Of a DNA stretch of 64,000 bases, positions 16,731-26,218 are shown in pieces. Positions within the stretch are counted from its first letter, which is position 1. The number at the start of each line of letters is the position of its first letter. Below the pieces are notes generated by a model, which searched no databases, was not told the origin of the DNA, and saw only the letters and a program-made list of their open reading frames with translations. Both the position numbers and the translations under genes were made by a program. The stretch covers positions 403,297 through 467,296 of the forward strand of contig CBDDDT010000001.1 in the NCBI GenBank assembly GCA_965226755.1. The letters are read 5' to 3'. This stretch comes from Bog-113 sp965226755. Its GTDB lineage: Bacteria; Acidobacteriota; Terriglobia; Bryobacterales; Bryobacteraceae.

Positions 16731-19700
16731 GTGTCAATTTTAGAGCAGGGTACGAAATGTGTTTTCTGGCGAGCCGTTTTTATGGCGCTGGTCAGCGCGT
16801 GTCTCATTCACGCGAGTCCAGGCGGCCGCATCGCGGGAACCGTGACGGATTCTTCGGGCGCGGTTCTTCCCAAAGCCGCGGTAGTCGCCACAAACCTCGG
16901 CACCGGCGTGAGGCAAGAGGCTACGAGCGGCAACGACGGAACGTATGAATTTCCGGTCTTGGCCGTGGGCGCCTACCGGATCGACGTCAGTTTTCCGCGC
17001 TTCACTTCGTATACGCGCAACGGGATTGTCGTCGATGCGAATAGCGCGCTTATCATCAACGCCTCCCTGCAATCCGGAGCACAGAGCGAAAGCATCACGG
17101 TCAACGATAGCTCCGTCCATGCCGAGACAAGCAGCACGCAACTGGGAGCGGTGATCTCGGGCCGCCAGATGACTGCCGTGCCGCTCGACGGCCGAAGTTT
17201 TACCGATCTCCTTTCCTTGCAGCCGGGAGTGGCGCCCGCTACTTCGATTAACGCCAACACCGTTCAGGACGTCGGCGCCAGCGTGTTTTCGCCTTCCGGC
17301 AATCTGAATCCCGGCACCATCTCCATCAATGGTCAGCGCGAATTCGCCAATGCCTTCATCGTCAACGGCAGTGACGCCGAGGAAGACGTCAACATGGGCA
17401 CCTCCATTATTCCTAACCTCGATTCAATTGCCGAATTTCGCATTTTGACGAGTAACTTCGACGCCGAGTACGGGGAATTCAGCGGTGGCCAGATCAATAT
17501 CGTGACGAAGTCGGGGACGAACGCGATCCACGGCGATGGCTTCGAATTTCTTCGGAACACGGATCTGGATGCGCGGAACTACTTCTCGCCGACACGCGGA
17601 GAGTTTCAGCAGAACCAGTATGGGAGCACGTTGGGCGGCCCGATTCACCGTGATAAGGTATTTTTCTTCCTCGATTATCAGGGGACGGGCCAAAAGCAAG
17701 GCATCGATACCGGATCGATCCCCGTCCCTTCCGCGCAGGATCGCGCCGGCAACCTCCTCGACGTCGCGTCTTCCCTGACCGGGACGGTGAGCGGACCTTA
17801 CTTCGCCAGTCTTCTGTCGCAGAAGCTGGGGTATAACGTGTCCGCCGGGGAGAGCTACTACAGTCCCGGCTGTTCGAGTACGAACCAATGCGTGTTTCCG
17901 AACGCGGTCATCCCTCAGCGCGCGTGGTCGGCGCCGGCTCAGAAACTCCTGCAGTACATTCCTTCTCCGAACCTGGGGACCAACACCTATTCCACGTCCT
18001 CTTACGACCAGACATTAGGCGACAACAAGGGCGGCGCGAGAATGGACGCCAATACTCGCCTGGGGACAATTTCAGCCTACTACTTCCTGGATAACCACGC
18101 GCTCGACAATCCCTACCCGGTTGCGCAAGGCGGCGCCAGCGTCCCTGGATTCAACGCGCAATCAACGGGCCAGGCGCAGCTCATTAGCCTCGGCGACACG
18201 AAGTCATTCAGCCCCGCCACGGTGAACGAACTGAACCTGAGCTTCATGCGGAATAACAACATCCTGGGCAAGCCGGAAGGCGGACTCGGGGTAAGTCTGG
18301 CGTCGCAAGGGTTTCTGACCAGCGCCGGCACGCCGAGCATTGTTCCCCTCGCGCCGCAAATCGAAGGGGTGGAAAACGTTGTTTTCAACAGCTTCTCCAT
18401 CGGAACCAACACCAATGAGCTGAAACAGGTGAACAATACTTATCAGGTGTCCGACGGGTTCTCCTGGGTGTTGGGACGGCACACCTTAAAGCTGGGGGGC
18501 GAGTCTCATTACGACCAGGTGAACGCAAATCCGATCGCACAGTTCAATGGCAGCTTTTCCTTCACCGGCAGCGAGACAGGAGACGACTTTGCGGATTTCC
18601 TTCTCGGGGCGCCGAGTCAATACAACCAAAGCCAGCTGAACTTCTTTTACAGCCGCAATAAATATTTCGGATCTTATGTTCAGGACAGTTGGCGTGTAAG
18701 CCCAAGCCTGACGTTGAATTATGGACTGCGGTGGGACCGGATCGAGCCGTGGTACGAGAAATACAATCAGATCTCGACTTTTGAAGCCGGTCAGCAATCC
18801 CAGGCATTCCCGGGAGCTCCCGCGGGCATTCTGTATCCGACTGATCCGGGGGTGGGGCGTACGATCGCGCCGCCTGGCGAGGAGTTTTCGCCGCGGATCG
18901 GGATCGCCTTCTCGCCCCGCGGAGACGCGAACAGCTTCCTCGGCAGGCTGATCGGCGGTTCCGGCCAGACCAGCATTCGCGCCGGTTTCGGGATGTTCTA
19001 TACCGGGATCGAAGCGCTCTCTGTGTCGGTGGCCGCGGGAAACGCCCCGTACGGCACCACCTATACGAGCCCCGCGCCGCCCTTATTCAGCGATCCCTTT
19101 GTCACCGCTTCCACAGGGACAAATTATGGGCAGCCGTTCCCGGTCGGCCTCGCGCCGCTCAACGTCACCAAGTCCAATCCGGATCCGAACGTGGACTGGT
19201 CCCAATACACGCCGATCAGCGGGATCCCCGTATATCTCACTTCCAATAGGATTCCGTATACCGAACAGTACATGCTTTCTATCGAGCGGCAGATCGGCAA
19301 GAACACGCTGGCGAGCTTGAATTACGTGGGCAATGAAGGGCATCGGTTACTGGTGCTGACCGCCGCGAATCCCGGGAATCCCGCGCTGTGCCTCAGCTTG
19401 AGCCAGCCAAGTGAAGTAGCTTCGGGGACGATCACCTGCGGGCCATTCGGCGAAGGCAACGTCTACACCACTTCCTCGGGGCAGACCGTGAACGGAACGC
19501 GCACTTCTCTGGGTTCGAACTTCGGCAGCAACGCCTACCAATCGACCACCGGCAACTCCAATTACAACTCCCTGCAACTCAGCCTGCGGCACACGAGCGG
19601 ACGCGCTGATTTCTTCGCGTCCTACACGTATGGAAAGTCGCTCGATCATTCGTCGAATCCGGGCGAGGAAGTTAATCCTATCGATGCCGCGCTAAGCTAC

Positions 19701-20273
19701 GCCGTATCCTCGTTCGACATCAAACACAATGTCGTCGTGAGTTACGATTATGAGCTGCCGTTTGACGTGGCGTTCCACGCATCCAATCGTTGGACGAAAG
19801 GCTGGAGGATCTCCGGCATCACCCACCTAAGCACGGGATTTCCCATCACCATGGTCAACAACGGCGACAACTCGCTGCTTGGGACGAATCCCAACGGGGT
19901 CAACAACGCCAGCATCGATGAGCCGGAATATGCCCAGGGGCCGCTTGAAATCAACCTGAACCCCCGTAATGGCGGGAGTGTATTCAATACTTCCCTCTTC
20001 AGCCTGCAGCCTCTCGGAACACCGGGCAATAGCCCGCGGCGGTTTCTCTATGGACCGGGCGCGGAGAACTTTGACATGGCGATCAGCAAGAGCATTGCGT
20101 TAACGGAAAATTCGGCTCTGCTGTTCCGCCTGGAGGCCTTCAACGTTTTCAATCATGCTCAGTTCTTCGGCCCGCTGTCGGTGGACGGCGTGCTCGGAAG
20201 CTCCTCGTTTGGGGATGTGGTGAGCGCCGCGCCGCCGCGCCTGGTGCAGGCAGCGGTGAAGCTTACGTTTTAG
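16731..20273 (+). CDS. Oar-like TonB-dependent receptor with carboxypeptidase regulatory domain
   Basis: This 1180-residue outer-membrane protein starts at GTG 16731 with GGGGGAG 4 nt upstream. After a leader (FMALVSACLIHASPG) comes a carboxypeptidase regulatory-like Ig domain (GTVTDSSGAVLPKAAV, about residues 33-115), a plug domain (AVPLDGRSFTDLLSLQPGV) and a long beta-barrel with QINIVTKSGTNAIHGDGFE and the C-terminal FNHAQFFGPLSVDG region ending in LTF. Proteins of this type are expanded in Acidobacteria and probably import oligosaccharides or peptides; the ligand is unknown. The gene stands between the patatin and aldo/keto reductase genes. Confidence 0.88.
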   Translation: MSILEQGTKCVFWRAVFMALVSACLIHASPGGRIAGTVTDSSGAVLPKAAVVATNLGTGVRQEATSGNDGTYEFPVLAVGAYRIDVSFPRFTSYTRNGIVVDANSALIINASLQSGAQSESITVNDSSVHAETSSTQLGAVISGRQMTAVPLDGRSFTDLLSLQPGVAPATSINANTVQDVGASVFSPSGNLNPGTISINGQREFANAFIVNGSDAEEDVNMGTSIIPNLDSIAEFRILTSNFDAEYGEFSGGQINIVTKSGTNAIHGDGFEFLRNTDLDARNYFSPTRGEFQQNQYGSTLGGPIHRDKVFFFLDYQGTGQKQGIDTGSIPVPSAQDRAGNLLDVASSLTGTVSGPYFASLLSQKLGYNVSAGESYYSPGCSSTNQCVFPNAVIPQRAWSAPAQKLLQYIPSPNLGTNTYSTSSYDQTLGDNKGGARMDANTRLGTISAYYFLDNHALDNPYPVAQGGASVPGFNAQSTGQAQLISLGDTKSFSPATVNELNLSFMRNNNILGKPEGGLGVSLASQGFLTSAGTPSIVPLAPQIEGVENVVFNSFSIGTNTNELKQVNNTYQVSDGFSWVLGRHTLKLGGESHYDQVNANPIAQFNGSFSFTGSETGDDFADFLLGAPSQYNQSQLNFFYSRNKYFGSYVQDSWRVSPSLTLNYGLRWDRIEPWYEKYNQISTFEAGQQSQAFPGAPAGILYPTDPGVGRTIAPPGEEFSPRIGIAFSPRGDANSFLGRLIGGSGQTSIRAGFGMFYTGIEALSVSVAAGNAPYGTTYTSPAPPLFSDPFVTASTGTNYGQPFPVGLAPLNVTKSNPDPNVDWSQYTPISGIPVYLTSNRIPYTEQYMLSIERQIGKNTLASLNYVGNEGHRLLVLTAANPGNPALCLSLSQPSEVASGTITCGPFGEGNVYTTSSGQTVNGTRTSLGSNFGSNAYQSTTGNSNYNSLQLSLRHTSGRADFFASYTYGKSLDHSSNPGEEVNPIDAALSYAVSSFDIKHNVVVSYDYELPFDVAFHASNRWTKGWRISGITHLSTGFPITMVNNGDNSLLGTNPNGVNNASIDEPEYAQGPLEINLNPRNGGSVFNTSLFSLQPLGTPGNSPRRFLYGPGAENFDMAISKSIALTENSALLFRLEAFNVFNHAQFFGPLSVDGVLGSSSFGDVVSAAPPRLVQAAVKLTF

Positions 20274-20279
20274 TCCCGG

Positions 20280-20310
20280 TCAAATCGCGAGCTCCCTGGA
20301 AACCGGGATA
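20280..20310 (+). repeat. Short inverted repeat after the TonB receptor gene
   Basis: CCCGGT and ACCGGG flank a 22-nt spacer right after the TAG of the receptor gene. The stem is short and there is no T run, so it is at most a weak transcript-end structure. Confidence 0.25.
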
Positions 20311-20373
20311 GGGCGTACAAGTGGCAAACCTGATTTGAGCGCGATCGGCGTTTCGCTTGCATCGGTTGAGTCG

Positions 20374-21375
20374 ATGCCCGAATCCTTCATTCCCTTACGT
20401 CCGCTGGGGCGCACCGGTATACAAGTCTCCGCGCTCGCCCTGGGGGGCCATCACCTCGGCCAGACCAGAAACGAGCAGGAGTCGCTGCAGATCATCCACG
20501 AAGCGTTGGACGGTGGAATCACCATGTTCGACAACTGCTGGGAATACCATCTCGGCGTGACCGAGGAAATGCTCGGCAAAGGGCTGAAGGGCAGGCGGGA
20601 TCAGGCGGTCGTGATGACCAAAGTCTGCACGCACGGGCGCGACAAAGCGCTCGCCATGCAGATGCTCGAGCAGTCCTTACGGCGCCTGCAAACCGATCAC
20701 CTGGATATCTGGCAGATTCACGGCGTAAGCTATTACAACGATCCGGAGCTGTTTATCCGTCCGAACGGGGCGGCTGAAGCCTTAACGCTGGCCAAGAAGC
20801 AGGGAAAGGTTCGGGCTGTTGGATTTACGGGCCACAAAGATCCCAAAATTCATCTGGCCATGCTGCAAACCAACTTCCCTTTCGATACTTGCCAATTTCC
20901 GTTGAACGCGATGGATGCGCATTTCCGAAGCTTTGAGCAGGCCGTGGCGCCGGAGTGCCAGAAGCGGGGGATCGCAATTCTGGGCATGAAGCCGATGGGC
21001 GGCGCCGGGGACATGATCACGCAGGGGGCTTTGAGCGCGGAGGAGGCTTTGCGCTACGCGATGAGCGTGCCGGGAGTCGCCACCACGATCGCGGGCGTGG
21101 ACAAGCTGGAGGTGCTGCACCAGAACCTCAAAGTGGGTCAGAACTTCCAGCCGATGACGCCTCAGGAGATGCAGGCGCTGCGTGACCGGACCCAACAGTT
21201 TGCCGGGGACGGGCATTTCGAACTTTATAAAACATCCATCAAGTACGACAATCCGTGGACGCGGTTGCCGCACGAATTTCCTTTGGACGCCAAGAGCATA
21301 GAGGTCCAGGAGATGCTGGCCGCGGCGAAGAACACGGGCAGGCCATATAAGACGATGCCGCCTCCGCAGAAGTAA
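20374..21375 (+). CDS. Aldo/keto reductase (cytoplasmic paralogue)
   Basis: The 333-residue NAD(P)H-dependent oxidoreductase has the complete catalytic tetrad: Asp53 and Tyr58 (FDNCWEYH), Lys83 (VVMTKV) and His116 (IWQIHGV). It begins PLRPLGRTGIQVSALALGG, as standard for the family. ATG 20374 was chosen over an upstream TTG (20335) because homology-like sequence begins there; the ribosome site is weak. The next gene is a close paralogue 28 bp downstream, so they probably share a transcript. The substrate is unknown. Confidence 0.85.
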   Translation: MPESFIPLRPLGRTGIQVSALALGGHHLGQTRNEQESLQIIHEALDGGITMFDNCWEYHLGVTEEMLGKGLKGRRDQAVVMTKVCTHGRDKALAMQMLEQSLRRLQTDHLDIWQIHGVSYYNDPELFIRPNGAAEALTLAKKQGKVRAVGFTGHKDPKIHLAMLQTNFPFDTCQFPLNAMDAHFRSFEQAVAPECQKRGIAILGMKPMGGAGDMITQGALSAEEALRYAMSVPGVATTIAGVDKLEVLHQNLKVGQNFQPMTPQEMQALRDRTQQFAGDGHFELYKTSIKYDNPWTRLPHEFPLDAKSIEVQEMLAAAKNTGRPYKTMPPPQK

Positions 21376-21403
21376 GCCGCGGAAGTAAGAGGAATCGACA
21401 GAA

Positions 21404-22426
21404 ATGGGATTGAATTCGAAAGCAACGCGTCGCACCTTCATGCAGACCACGGCGGCGCTGGCGGGGGCAGGAATGGCGATGGCGCAGAACGGAAACGGAA
21501 GCGAAGTTCCAAAACGGCCGCTGGGCAAGACCGGCCTGAGCGTATCGGTTTTAGGGGTGGGCGGTTATCATCTGGGCACGGCGGAAACACAGGCGGAATC
21601 CACGCAGATTGTCCATGAGGCGATCGATGCCGGCATCAACTTCTTCGATTGCGCGTGGGATTACCACGAGGGCGTGAGTGAGGAACGGCTGGGAGTCGCT
21701 CTCCAAGGCAAACGGGATCAAGTCATCCTGATGACCAAAGTCTGCACTCACGGGCGCGACAAGAACGTCGGAATGCAGATGCTGGAACAGTCGCTCACCC
21801 GCCTGAAGACGGATCATCTGGACGTGTGGCAGGTTCACGAGGTCATTTACGACAATGACCCGGAGAAAATTTTCGGCCCGAACGGCGTGATCGAGGCGCT
21901 CGACTTGGCGAAGAAGCAGGGGAAAGTGCGGTTCGTTGGATTTACGGGCCATAAAGACCCGGACATCCACCTGAAGATGCTCTCGCACAACTATCCATTC
22001 GATACCGTGCAGATGCCGTTGAACATCCTCGACGGCACGTATGCGCGAAGTTTCGCGCGCATGGTGCTGCCGGAACTGCTGAAGCGCGGGATCGCCCCGC
22101 TCGGCATGAAGAGCCTTTGCGGCAGCGGCGAACCGGTGCTGAATGGCGCATTCACCGCGGAAGAGGGCCTGCGCTATGCGATGAGCGTGCCGGGCGTGGC
22201 GACCACCATCAGCGGCATGGAATCAATCGACTATCTTCATCAGAATTTGCAAGTAGCCAAGGGCTTCCAACCGATGCCCGCGCATCAGATGTCGCAGTTG
22301 CGAGACCGGGCCGCCGTTTTCGCGGCGGACGGGCGGTTTGAGCTATTCAAAACCACCAAGAAATACGACGGCGATCTCGGTCGCGAGCAGCATCATTTCC
22401 CCAAAGCTGAGGAACTGCCGCTTTAA
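21404..22426 (+). CDS. Aldo/keto reductase with twin-arginine export leader (paralogue)
   Basis: This 340-residue protein repeats its upstream neighbour almost motif for motif (CTHGRDK, WQ.H, FTGHKDP, RYAMSVPGVATTI) but carries an N-terminal leader ATRRTFMQTTAALAGAGMAM, a twin-arginine-like signal. The tetrad is intact: Asp82, Tyr87, Lys112, His145. GAGGAA lies 9 nt before the ATG. Export of a nicotinamide-dependent enzyme would require a tightly bound cofactor, as in periplasmic oxidoreductases. The gene ends one base before the convergent POT transporter gene. Confidence 0.85.
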   Translation: MGLNSKATRRTFMQTTAALAGAGMAMAQNGNGSEVPKRPLGKTGLSVSVLGVGGYHLGTAETQAESTQIVHEAIDAGINFFDCAWDYHEGVSEERLGVALQGKRDQVILMTKVCTHGRDKNVGMQMLEQSLTRLKTDHLDVWQVHEVIYDNDPEKIFGPNGVIEALDLAKKQGKVRFVGFTGHKDPDIHLKMLSHNYPFDTVQMPLNILDGTYARSFARMVLPELLKRGIAPLGMKSLCGSGEPVLNGAFTAEEGLRYAMSVPGVATTISGMESIDYLHQNLQVAKGFQPMPAHQMSQLRDRAAVFAADGRFELFKTTKKYDGDLGREQHHFPKAEELPL

Positions 22427-22427
22427 A

Positions 22428-23867
22428 TCAATTGACGCCCGCGCTCAGGTTCTTCATGGGTTTATTGAAAAATGTGAGCGCGACGGCGCAGATGATGCAG
22501 AACAGGGCGACAACGCCGAACAAGGCAGGTAGCGGAAACTGCTCGTAAACGGCGGCGACGCGCCCCCCAATCCATTCGCCCACTGAAATCGACAGGAACC
22601 AGACTCCCATGATCAGGGATACGATTCGGTGCGGGGCCAGCTTGGTCATGGCGCTCAGGCCGACCGGGCTGAGCGAAAGTTCCCCTAGCGTGTGTAAAAA
22701 GTAAGTGAGAACCAGCCAGAACGGGCTGACCGCCTGGCCGTTGGCCACCGGAATCAGCACGGCGAAGCCTAAGCCGACGAAGAGCAGCCCCATGGAAAAC
22801 TTGAGAGTGGTGGATGGTTCACGGCTGCCGAGTTTGATCCAAACGGCGGCGAATACCGGCGCGAGCAGCACCAGGAATAGGGAGTTGAGGCTCTGGAAAT
22901 AGCTGGCCTTAAACGCCACGTTCCCCACCGCGAGCCGGGTATTGCGCTCCGCGAAGAGGCTCAGGGTGGAGCCGGCTTGCTCGAACGCCGACCAGAAAAG
23001 GGCGGACGCGATGAACAGAATCAGGATGGCCCCCAGGCGCTTGCGTTCCACCACGGTCCAGCCGCGCGCGAATAGCAGCCAGCCGAAAATGCCGATGACC
23101 ACGAAGGTCAGGAACAGGCCGAGCGCGTCGGATAGGTTCGCCGTCGAGATGCTAATGAGGCGCGCGCGGGAAAGCAGCACGACCAGGGCGAACAACCCGA
23201 CGATCACCGCCAATCCGGTCCATCCATGGCGGCGCGCCGTTGCATTCCTGGGGGGCGGAAGACCCGCGCCTTCCAGGTACTTGGCGCCCAGCACATACTG
23301 AATCAGGCCGGCGGTCATCCCGATCCCCGCGAGACCGAATCCGTAGTGCCAGTTTATCCCCTCGCCGACATACCCGCAGGCCAGCGGAGCGATGAGAGCG
23401 CCGACGTTGATCCCCATATAGAAGATGGAGAACCCCGCGTCCCGGCGATGATCATTCTCCGCATAAAGACCGCCGACGATGGTGCTGACGTTAGGCTTCA
23501 GGAGTCCCGTGCCGCAGGCGACCAGCGAGAGGGCGGTATAGAAGGCGGTATAACCCGGCAGCGCCATCGTGTAGTAGCCGGCGGCGATGAGGATGCCGCC
23601 ATAAAGCACCGAATTCCGCTGTCCGAAGATGTTATCGGCGAGCCAGCCGCCAGGCACGCTCAGGAGATAGACCATGGCGGTGAAGATCCCGTAAATCATT
23701 CCCGCTTGGGATACGGGCAGCGCAAGACCGCCGGAGACAGCCGGAGCGGTCATGAACAGGATCAGGAGGGCGCGCATTCCGTAGAAGCCGAAGCGCTCCC
23801 ACATCTCGGTGAAGAAGAGGGTCGCGAGGCCGCGGGGATGCCCGAACCAGGTTGCGGAGGACGCCAT
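22428..23867 (-). CDS. POT/PTR-family proton-coupled oligopeptide transporter
   Basis: The 479-residue protein has about twelve membrane segments and the family hallmarks: the proton-coupling ExxER in TEMWERFGFYGM, the PTR2 signature FYMGINVGALIAP, and GTGLLKPNVSTIVG. It should import di- and tripeptides with protons across the inner membrane. It begins 4 bp after the stop of the PLP decarboxylase on the same strand and is probably the last gene of that operon. Confidence 0.92.
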   Translation of the reverse strand: MASSATWFGHPRGLATLFFTEMWERFGFYGMRALLILFMTAPAVSGGLALPVSQAGMIYGIFTAMVYLLSVPGGWLADNIFGQRNSVLYGGILIAAGYYTMALPGYTAFYTALSLVACGTGLLKPNVSTIVGGLYAENDHRRDAGFSIFYMGINVGALIAPLACGYVGEGINWHYGFGLAGIGMTAGLIQYVLGAKYLEGAGLPPPRNATARRHGWTGLAVIVGLFALVVLLSRARLISISTANLSDALGLFLTFVVIGIFGWLLFARGWTVVERKRLGAILILFIASALFWSAFEQAGSTLSLFAERNTRLAVGNVAFKASYFQSLNSLFLVLLAPVFAAVWIKLGSREPSTTLKFSMGLLFVGLGFAVLIPVANGQAVSPFWLVLTYFLHTLGELSLSPVGLSAMTKLAPHRIVSLIMGVWFLSISVGEWIGGRVAAVYEQFPLPALFGVVALFCIICAVALTFFNKPMKNLSAGVN

Positions 23868-23871
23868 GAAT

Positions 23872-25269
23872 TTAAGCTAGGGTATCACTCAGAAGGCGCA
23901 GACGGTTCCAGACGTGGCTTAGAGTCTCTGTCGTCGTGCCGAGGTTGCCGATGGCGACGCGAATGACCACCCTGCCGTTCAACACGGTATGCGACAGGAA
24001 CGCCCGCCCTTCGGCATTGATCGCGTCGATGAGCTTCAGGTTCGCGTCGTCGCTGCCGCGCAGGCGCAAGCAGACGACGGAGAACGGGACGGGCGCGAGA
24101 ACTTCAAACCGCTCATCGGTCTCCACCCATCGCGCGAACTCCTGGGCCAATTGGATCTGATTGCGGATGAGGCCGGCCAGACCGTCGCGTCCGAACGCGC
24201 GAAAAATGAACCAAAGTTTGAGCGCGCGGAAACGGCGGCCCAGCGGGATGGCGTACTCCATCAGGTTGATCATGCGCGCATCGTCGAAGGTGCGGAGATA
24301 CTCGGGGATCAGAGAAAATGCGCGGCGCAGAATGCCGGGCCGGCGGGTGAACAGGACGCTGCAGTCCATCGGGACGAAGAGCCACTTATGCGGGTTGAGG
24401 ACGAGCGAATCGGCCTGCTCGATCCCTTCCAGAATGTGGCGGAGTTCGGGGACGATCGCGGCGGAACCGGCATAGGCGGCGTCCACATGCAGCCAGAGCC
24501 CATGACGTTGCGCGATTTTCGCGATCCGCGGAACCGGATCGATGCTGGTGGTGGACGTCGTGCCGACTGTGGCGACCACGCAGAATGGTTTGGCGCCAGA
24601 CTGGATATCCCGCTCAACCGCTTGTTCCAACTGTTCCGGGACCATGCGGAAATTGCCGTCGGAGGCGATTTTGCGAACGTTGTTCTGACCGATTCCGAGC
24701 GCGATCGCGGCCTTCTCAATTGAGGAATGGGCTTGGTCGGAGCAATACAGAATCAGGGGCTTTTCGGAGCGGCCGGTGGCGCGAATCTCGGGGGCGGCGA
24801 GTTCGCGGGCGGCGGCGATCGCGTGCAGGCTCGAGATGGAGGCCGTGTCGAAGATCAAGCCGAAACTGTCCGGCGGCAACCCCATCCAGTCACGCAGCCA
24901 GCCGAGCACCACGAGTTCCAGTTCGGTGACGGCCGGCGAGGTTTTCCAAAGAATCCCATTCGCGTTAAGCGCGGCGATCAGCAACTCGGCGAGAATCCCG
25001 GGCGCCGACGCGGACGTGGCGAAATAGGCGAGGAAGCCGGGGTGATTCCAGTGGCTGATGCCGGGGAGTATCAGCCGTTCGAAATCGGCGAAAACGGCTT
25101 CCATGCTTTCGGCCAGCTCCGGGCCGCGCCGCGGAAGCGCGTCGATGAGATCCCCCGGCCTGCTCGCGGAAAGAACTCGATACTGCTCGGGGTCATTCAG
25201 AAAATCGGCGATCCAGTCAATCAGTTGGTGACCAAGGGTGCGGAATTGCTCGGGGGATAGATCAGGCAT
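23872..25269 (-). CDS. PLP-dependent group II amino-acid decarboxylase (aromatic-type)
   Basis: The 465-residue enzyme decarboxylates an amino acid to an amine. The fold-type I features are clear: SHWNHPGFLAYFATSASAPG near the N-terminus, HVDAAYAGS with the cofactor Asp, and LNPHKWLF with the Schiff-base Lys295. The ATG at 25269 overlaps the end of the upstream lyase gene by 8 bp, suggesting coupling; a start 12 codons upstream is possible. Aromatic amino acids (tyrosine, tryptophan or DOPA) are the likely substrates from family resemblance, but specificity is not visible. A transporter gene follows. Confidence 0.88.
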   Translation of the reverse strand: MPDLSPEQFRTLGHQLIDWIADFLNDPEQYRVLSASRPGDLIDALPRRGPELAESMEAVFADFERLILPGISHWNHPGFLAYFATSASAPGILAELLIAALNANGILWKTSPAVTELELVVLGWLRDWMGLPPDSFGLIFDTASISSLHAIAAARELAAPEIRATGRSEKPLILYCSDQAHSSIEKAAIALGIGQNNVRKIASDGNFRMVPEQLEQAVERDIQSGAKPFCVVATVGTTSTTSIDPVPRIAKIAQRHGLWLHVDAAYAGSAAIVPELRHILEGIEQADSLVLNPHKWLFVPMDCSVLFTRRPGILRRAFSLIPEYLRTFDDARMINLMEYAIPLGRRFRALKLWFIFRAFGRDGLAGLIRNQIQLAQEFARWVETDERFEVLAPVPFSVVCLRLRGSDDANLKLIDAINAEGRAFLSHTVLNGRVVIRVAIGNLGTTTETLSHVWNRLRLLSDTLA

Positions 25270-26197
25270 GGGTGAGGTTTTGGATGTTCCGGAGCCACGC
25301 GGCAAGCCACGACTTGAACTCCTCGAGTGTGTCGAACTGATCGGAAGTAAGCGGGATGGCGGGCGGCCCCACGGTGAGGCCTCGGGCCTCGGCAGCCGCG
25401 GAGATGCCGACAGGAACGGGAAAACGCTCGATCCAGGCGATGAACTCAGTGAGCTGTTCCTGGAGCCGCGCGATTAAGGGCTCGTCGTTTTTTTCCAGGG
25501 CGCGATGAAGCGCGACGATAAGTTCGGGGACTGCGCAGGCGACGCCGGAAACGATTCCATCCGCGCCCGCGCGAAAGGCCGACGACATCAGACGGTCGTT
25601 GCCGCAAAGAAGCGAAAACTCGCGTTCGCGGCGGAGCGTGGCGAGGGTGTCGAAATACGCGTGATCGCCGCTGGAATCCTTGATCCCGGAGAACTCGCCG
25701 CTCAAGAGAAGTTCGCGGGCGACGTCCGGGGAAACGGGGTTGGTGAAAGCCGGGATGTTGTAGAGAAGAATGGGAACCGTACGGCCGATGGCCACGGCAA
25801 AGAGACGGTAGAACTCGAGGATCTCGGGATCTCCATAGCGGTAGAAATAAGGCGGCATGAGGAGAACCCCGGCAACGCCGGAATCGGCTGCCGCGTCGGC
25901 GAGCTGCACGGCGGTGTCGAGCGTGGAGTGAGAGACGCCGGCAATGATGGGAACGCGGCTGCGCTTCACGGCAAGATGCACGAGGCGCTGACGCTCGTCG
26001 CTCTTGATGTTGAGGAACTCCCCGGTAGCCCCGAGAAGGACGATCCCGTCGATGCCGGACTGGCCCAGGCGGTCGACCAATTCGAGCATCGCGGCGAAGT
26101 CGGCCTCATAGCCTTCGCGGCGGTGGGGGGTGACGGCGGCGGCCCAAACGCCTCGAAATCCAGGTCGCTGCGGCTCGGCTTTGCGGCTCCGGAACAT
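25262..26197 (-). CDS. DapA/NanA-superfamily class I aldolase (dihydrodipicolinate synthase-like)
   Basis: The 311-residue TIM-barrel protein has the GATGEF phosphate/substrate loop (IVLLGATGEF), the catalytic Tyr146 (LLYNIPAF) and the Schiff-base Lys173 (SGIKDSSGD). Members are dihydrodipicolinate synthases, N-acetylneuraminate lyases or keto-acid aldolases using pyruvate. The genomic partner is an amino-acid decarboxylase rather than lysine genes, so a catabolic lyase role is as likely as lysine synthesis. It is 21 bp downstream of the GT2 gene and overlaps the decarboxylase start by 8 bp. Confidence 0.87.
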   Translation of the reverse strand: MFRSRKAEPQRPGFRGVWAAAVTPHRREGYEADFAAMLELVDRLGQSGIDGIVLLGATGEFLNIKSDERQRLVHLAVKRSRVPIIAGVSHSTLDTAVQLADAAADSGVAGVLLMPPYFYRYGDPEILEFYRLFAVAIGRTVPILLYNIPAFTNPVSPDVARELLLSGEFSGIKDSSGDHAYFDTLATLRREREFSLLCGNDRLMSSAFRAGADGIVSGVACAVPELIVALHRALEKNDEPLIARLQEQLTEFIAWIERFPVPVGISAAAEARGLTVGPPAIPLTSDQFDTLEEFKSWLAAWLRNIQNLTHA

Positions 26198-26218
26198 TTC
26201 GCGGACGGTGCGTTTAGG

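Noticed and set aside
23867..23880. TAGCTT box before the POT gene as a leaderless promoter
   Set aside because: It overlaps the stop codon of the upstream gene in a 4-bp operon gap, so it is probably coincidence.
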